From positions 1 through 42,973 of the forward strand of contig JBCBZH010000004.1 of assembly GCA_039815415.1 (NCBI GenBank): a stretch of DNA of 42,973 nucleotides, in the 5' to 3' direction. Position numbers and translations under genes: made by a program. Below, piece after piece: positions 40,763-42,973 of the stretch. How positions within the stretch are numbered: position 1 is the first letter of the stretch; every line of letters begins with the position of its first letter. This DNA comes from JBCBZH01 sp039815415 (GTDB lineage: Bacteria > Bacteroidota > Rhodothermia > Rhodothermales > Rubricoccaceae). A model generated the notes under the pieces. It worked only from the letters and a program-made list of their open reading frames with translations. It had not been told where the DNA came from and searched no databases.

Positions 40763-41700
40763 CCCGCTCTCCCTGGCTCCTGGTCGTCGCGCTGGCGACG
40801 GCTCTCGCTGCCTGCGGAACGCCGCGCCCGGTCGGGCTGGCGGAGCGCCCGGCAGACCGCGTCTCGATTCCAACGTCGAGCGTGCACTACCGCGCGTTCG
40901 CTAGCTCGGACGCGCTGGCGGCGTACCTGCGCTGGACACCGGACGCACCCGTTCTCGTGAGCGCGCATCGGGGCGGAGCCGTGCCCGGGCTGGTAGAGAA
41001 CAGCCTGGAGGCCTTCGAGAACACGCTCAACGTGACGGCCGCGCTCATCGAGATGGATCTCCAGTCCACGCGAGACAGCGTACTGGTGCTGCTGCACGAT
41101 GAGACGCTGGACCGAACCACGACGGGGACAGGACCGGTGTCAGACCAGACGCTGGCCGAGGTTCGCGCACTCCGGCTGGTCACCGAGGACACGCTCGTTA
41201 CCTCGTTCCGCATCCCAACGTTTTCGGAGGCCCTCGCGTGGGCGGACCATCGCGCCATCCTTCTCCTCGACGTCAAGCCCGAGATCGGATTCGACCACGT
41301 GATCGCCGCAGTACGCCAGGCCGAAGCCGAAGACCGCGTGGTGATGATTGTCTACTCGCTGGACGACCTCCTTGCCGTGCAGCGCATGGCGCCCGACCTC
41401 AACCTCTCAGCAACGGTGACGACCGAAGCTGAGTTGGATGAGTTGGTGGCCTCCGGGGCAGACCTCAGCCGGGTCATCGTATTCGGTGGCGTGGGCGTGC
41501 CGGACGCGCGCGTGGTGGCTCGGCTCCACGAGATGGGCATCCGCGTCCAGGCTGGCACCTTTAGAGTCGATGACGGCGCCACCCCGGAGACCTACGTTCC
41601 GTTTCTGGACGTCGGTACCGACGTGCTCTCCACCGATAATGTCCGCGCGGCCACCATCGCTGCCCAGCAGGCCACAATCCGGAACCGCCAGAATCGGTAG
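40759..41700 (+). CDS. Glycerophosphodiester phosphodiesterase lipoprotein
   Basis: Encodes 313 residues from the ATG at 40759. The lipoprotein signal (MTRSPWLLVVALATALAAC, Cys19) precedes a GDPD TIM barrel (about 62-305): VSAHRGGAVPGLVENSLEAFENTL with the catalytic HR and ENS, LIEMDLQSTRDSVLVLLHDETLDRTTTGTG with the metal-binding E-x-D and second catalytic His, IPTFSEALAWA and ILLLDVKPE. It hydrolyses glycerophosphodiesters released from phospholipids, here outside the cytoplasm. Cofactor residues all appear present. It overlaps sufE by 4 bp although the functions look unrelated. Its stop codon directly abuts the stop of the convergent nuclease gene with no gap. Confidence 0.95.
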   Translation: MTRSPWLLVVALATALAACGTPRPVGLAERPADRVSIPTSSVHYRAFASSDALAAYLRWTPDAPVLVSAHRGGAVPGLVENSLEAFENTLNVTAALIEMDLQSTRDSVLVLLHDETLDRTTTGTGPVSDQTLAEVRALRLVTEDTLVTSFRIPTFSEALAWADHRAILLLDVKPEIGFDHVIAAVRQAEAEDRVVMIVYSLDDLLAVQRMAPDLNLSATVTTEAELDELVASGADLSRVIVFGGVGVPDARVVARLHEMGIRVQAGTFRVDDGATPETYVPFLDVGTDVLSTDNVRAATIAAQQATIRNRQNR

Positions 41701-42973
41701 CTACGAGACCCCGCGGATCGTCAGCTCGAGCCATCGGCGCAGCCACTCTGTCTGGCCCGGAGCGAGAGGAATCGCACCAATTCCGATCTCCGCCAGCCCG
41801 GTCCACAACGGGCTGGTCTCGTAGGCGTCCAGGTCCGTCGTAGGCGGGTACAGGGCGATGGCCCGGTCGATCCACCCGGACCTGCCGCCCGGACCGAGGA
41901 TCGCATCCCGATAGCGATGCAACGCGCCGATGGCATCAGCCGGTGGTCCAGCAACTCCGTAGCGAGCGGCGGAGTCGTCGCGCCGGTACTTGGCATCCAG
42001 GACGATCCGCTGGATGGACCGGCCCTGAACGGTCACCAGCAGGTCCGGCCGCTGCGCGAGAAGTGCCTTCGGGCTGGCGAACCGAGGCGCGTAGGCGATG
42101 TCCACCCGCACGTCGGCGGTCTCCAATCGGACAGCCGCTCCTTGCCCACGACGCAGCCGCACCTCCACGCCAGTTCGTCGCATTCCAAACGGCATCCTCG
42201 GAGACTCGACGCCCAGCACGTGAGCCGTCTCCCGAACCAGCACGAGTGCACACCAGGCTTCGTACAGACCTGCCATGTCGAGAAGCGGCGGCCGCACAGT
42301 CCCACCAGCTCGCTGGAGACCGCCCTCGAGCTGACGAAGCGCGTCGTAGGCCGCGGCATAGGCGGGTCGGCGCCGGAGAGCGAGCGGCGGCACGGCTGGC
42401 GGCCTCTCCGTTCCCTCAGACAGGGGGACCTGGGCGAGATGACGGTCGAGCTGGCGACCGTACCGCTCGAGGTCTGCGAGCACAAGCCGCCTCCGGTCGG
42501 TGTCGGTGCGCGCAGCTTCCGCACGCAGCACTCGGCGGAGCCGGGACCGGACCTGATTCACACGCATGGCGAGCCACCGATGCGAGAGCGTATCGAGCGT
42601 GAGGCGAGCCGGACGGGCTTCGAGGTTCTCCACGATCTCGCCTCCTGCACGTCGGATGCAAGCATGTGCGGTCGCGTCCGCTCGAGTGACGCGCGACGCG
42701 CGCACGCGCTGGCGGGTTCGAACAATGTTTCGGACAGGACGGCGGCGGATCTCGCGGAGCGACGTGTCGAGGTCCTCGGCGAAGGCCCGAAGCAGCGCGA
42801 GCCATGCGGGGGGTGAGCCCTCTCCCCGGTCGGGCTGGTGACACCCATACGTGGGGCGTAAGGCCGCGAGCGGGAGCCCTGCCCAGGCGGCCTCCACCTC
42901 ATCACGCATGGCCTCCACAGCCTCCCACGTCACCTTGCGTGGCGTTACCACAGCGTCGATCTCCAGCTCGACC
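41701..42973 (-). CDS. DUF2357/McrC-like PD-(D/E)XK nuclease, N-terminus beyond the window
   Basis: About 423 residues are visible, and the frame stays open to the right edge (ELEIDAVVTPRKVTWEAVEAM), so the gene is probably longer. The first part matches the DUF2357 style (a proline-lysine turn followed by a long helical region rich in Arg, about 60-200). The C-terminal 200 residues contain a PD-(D/E)XK nuclease core, with RPDLLVTVQ and IVLDAKYRRDD supplying the Asp and D-x-K residues, after a helix YEAWCALVLVRETAHVLG. Such proteins are McrC-like partners of McrB-type AAA+ GTPases/ATPases in type IV restriction and CoCoNuT-like systems. An ATPase would lie upstream, outside the window. Defence is inferred from the family only. 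Confidence 0.75.
   Translation of the reverse strand, partial: VELEIDAVVTPRKVTWEAVEAMRDEVEAAWAGLPLAALRPTYGCHQPDRGEGSPPAWLALLRAFAEDLDTSLREIRRRPVRNIVRTRQRVRASRVTRADATAHACIRRAGGEIVENLEARPARLTLDTLSHRWLAMRVNQVRSRLRRVLRAEAARTDTDRRRLVLADLERYGRQLDRHLAQVPLSEGTERPPAVPPLALRRRPAYAAAYDALRQLEGGLQRAGGTVRPPLLDMAGLYEAWCALVLVRETAHVLGVESPRMPFGMRRTGVEVRLRRGQGAAVRLETADVRVDIAYAPRFASPKALLAQRPDLLVTVQGRSIQRIVLDAKYRRDDSAARYGVAGPPADAIGALHRYRDAILGPGGRSGWIDRAIALYPPTTDLDAYETSPLWTGLAEIGIGAIPLAPGQTEWLRRWLELTIRGVS

Noticed and set aside
1266..42456. Decamer as a simple by-product of codon usage (Glu-Leu-Ala)
   Set aside because: It occurs in several reading frames and both orientations, encoding ELA, RQL, RAG, ASS or PAR, and is about four to five times denser between genes than expected from their share of the window.
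1266..42456. Decamer as a Chi or KOPS site
   Set aside because: Those motifs are strongly strand-biased; here the orientations are 18 to 18 and pairs often face each other.

Overview
The window is a high-GC, gene-dense bacterial chromosome segment. It carries outer-membrane TonB-dependent receptors paired with large secreted partner proteins, type IX secretion (T9SS) C-terminal sorting domains, a PorV/PorQ-like barrel, a Sec-type (clade II style) nitrous oxide reductase cluster and a YpdA-type flavoprotein. Most start codons have no Shine-Dalgarno sequence. This combination fits Rhodothermota/Bacteroidota, most likely a marine relative of Rubricoccus/Rubrivirga/Rhodothermus; the genus is an inference.

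Layout. (1) 1-6474, minus strand: a LacI-type regulator, a TonB-dependent receptor and a large secreted partner (cut by the left edge). They look like one operon driven by a sigma70-like promoter with a perfect LacI-family operator just downstream of it. (2) 6674-14590, minus: lipoprotein cytochrome c, nosZ, a membrane-protein/NosL fusion, nosD, nosF, nosY, then a fasciclin lipoprotein, a cupin and a group III truncated haemoglobin. The divergent Rrf2-type Fe-S regulator (14760-15203) shares an intergenic region with a clear inverted repeat, suggesting NO/redox control of N2O respiration. (3) 15254-28861: housekeeping genes (ispG, truA, tadA, an L,D-transpeptidase, arginine deiminase, a YpdA-like reductase) mixed with surface proteins: two tandem beta-propeller lipoproteins, a choice-of-anchor B protein with a T9SS tail, a kelch lipoprotein and an SGNH hydrolase with TPRs. 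(4) 28920-39185, minus: a TonB-dependent receptor with a long leader, a T9SS cargo protein and a PorV-like protein, closed by a strong UUCG-loop terminator, followed by a seven-haem cytochrome with TPRs. (5) 39439-41700, plus: sulfurtransferase, SufE and a lipoprotein glycerophosphodiesterase. (6) 41701-42973, minus: the C-terminal part of a DUF2357/McrC-like nuclease running off the right edge, possibly the end of a defence system.

The most unusual signal cuts across all genes. The decamer CGAGCTGGCG (reverse complement CGCCAGCTCG) occurs 36 times by my count, 18 in each orientation, about once per 1.2 kb, where well under one copy is expected from base composition. It is enriched between genes, often sits as inverted pairs forming terminator-like hairpins at gene ends, falls in linkers, signal peptides and tails inside genes, and is nearly absent from the 8.4-kb T9SS/TonB block. 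This is how DNA uptake sequences behave in Neisseriaceae and Pasteurellaceae, and I propose it as an uptake-signal-like repeat of this lineage.
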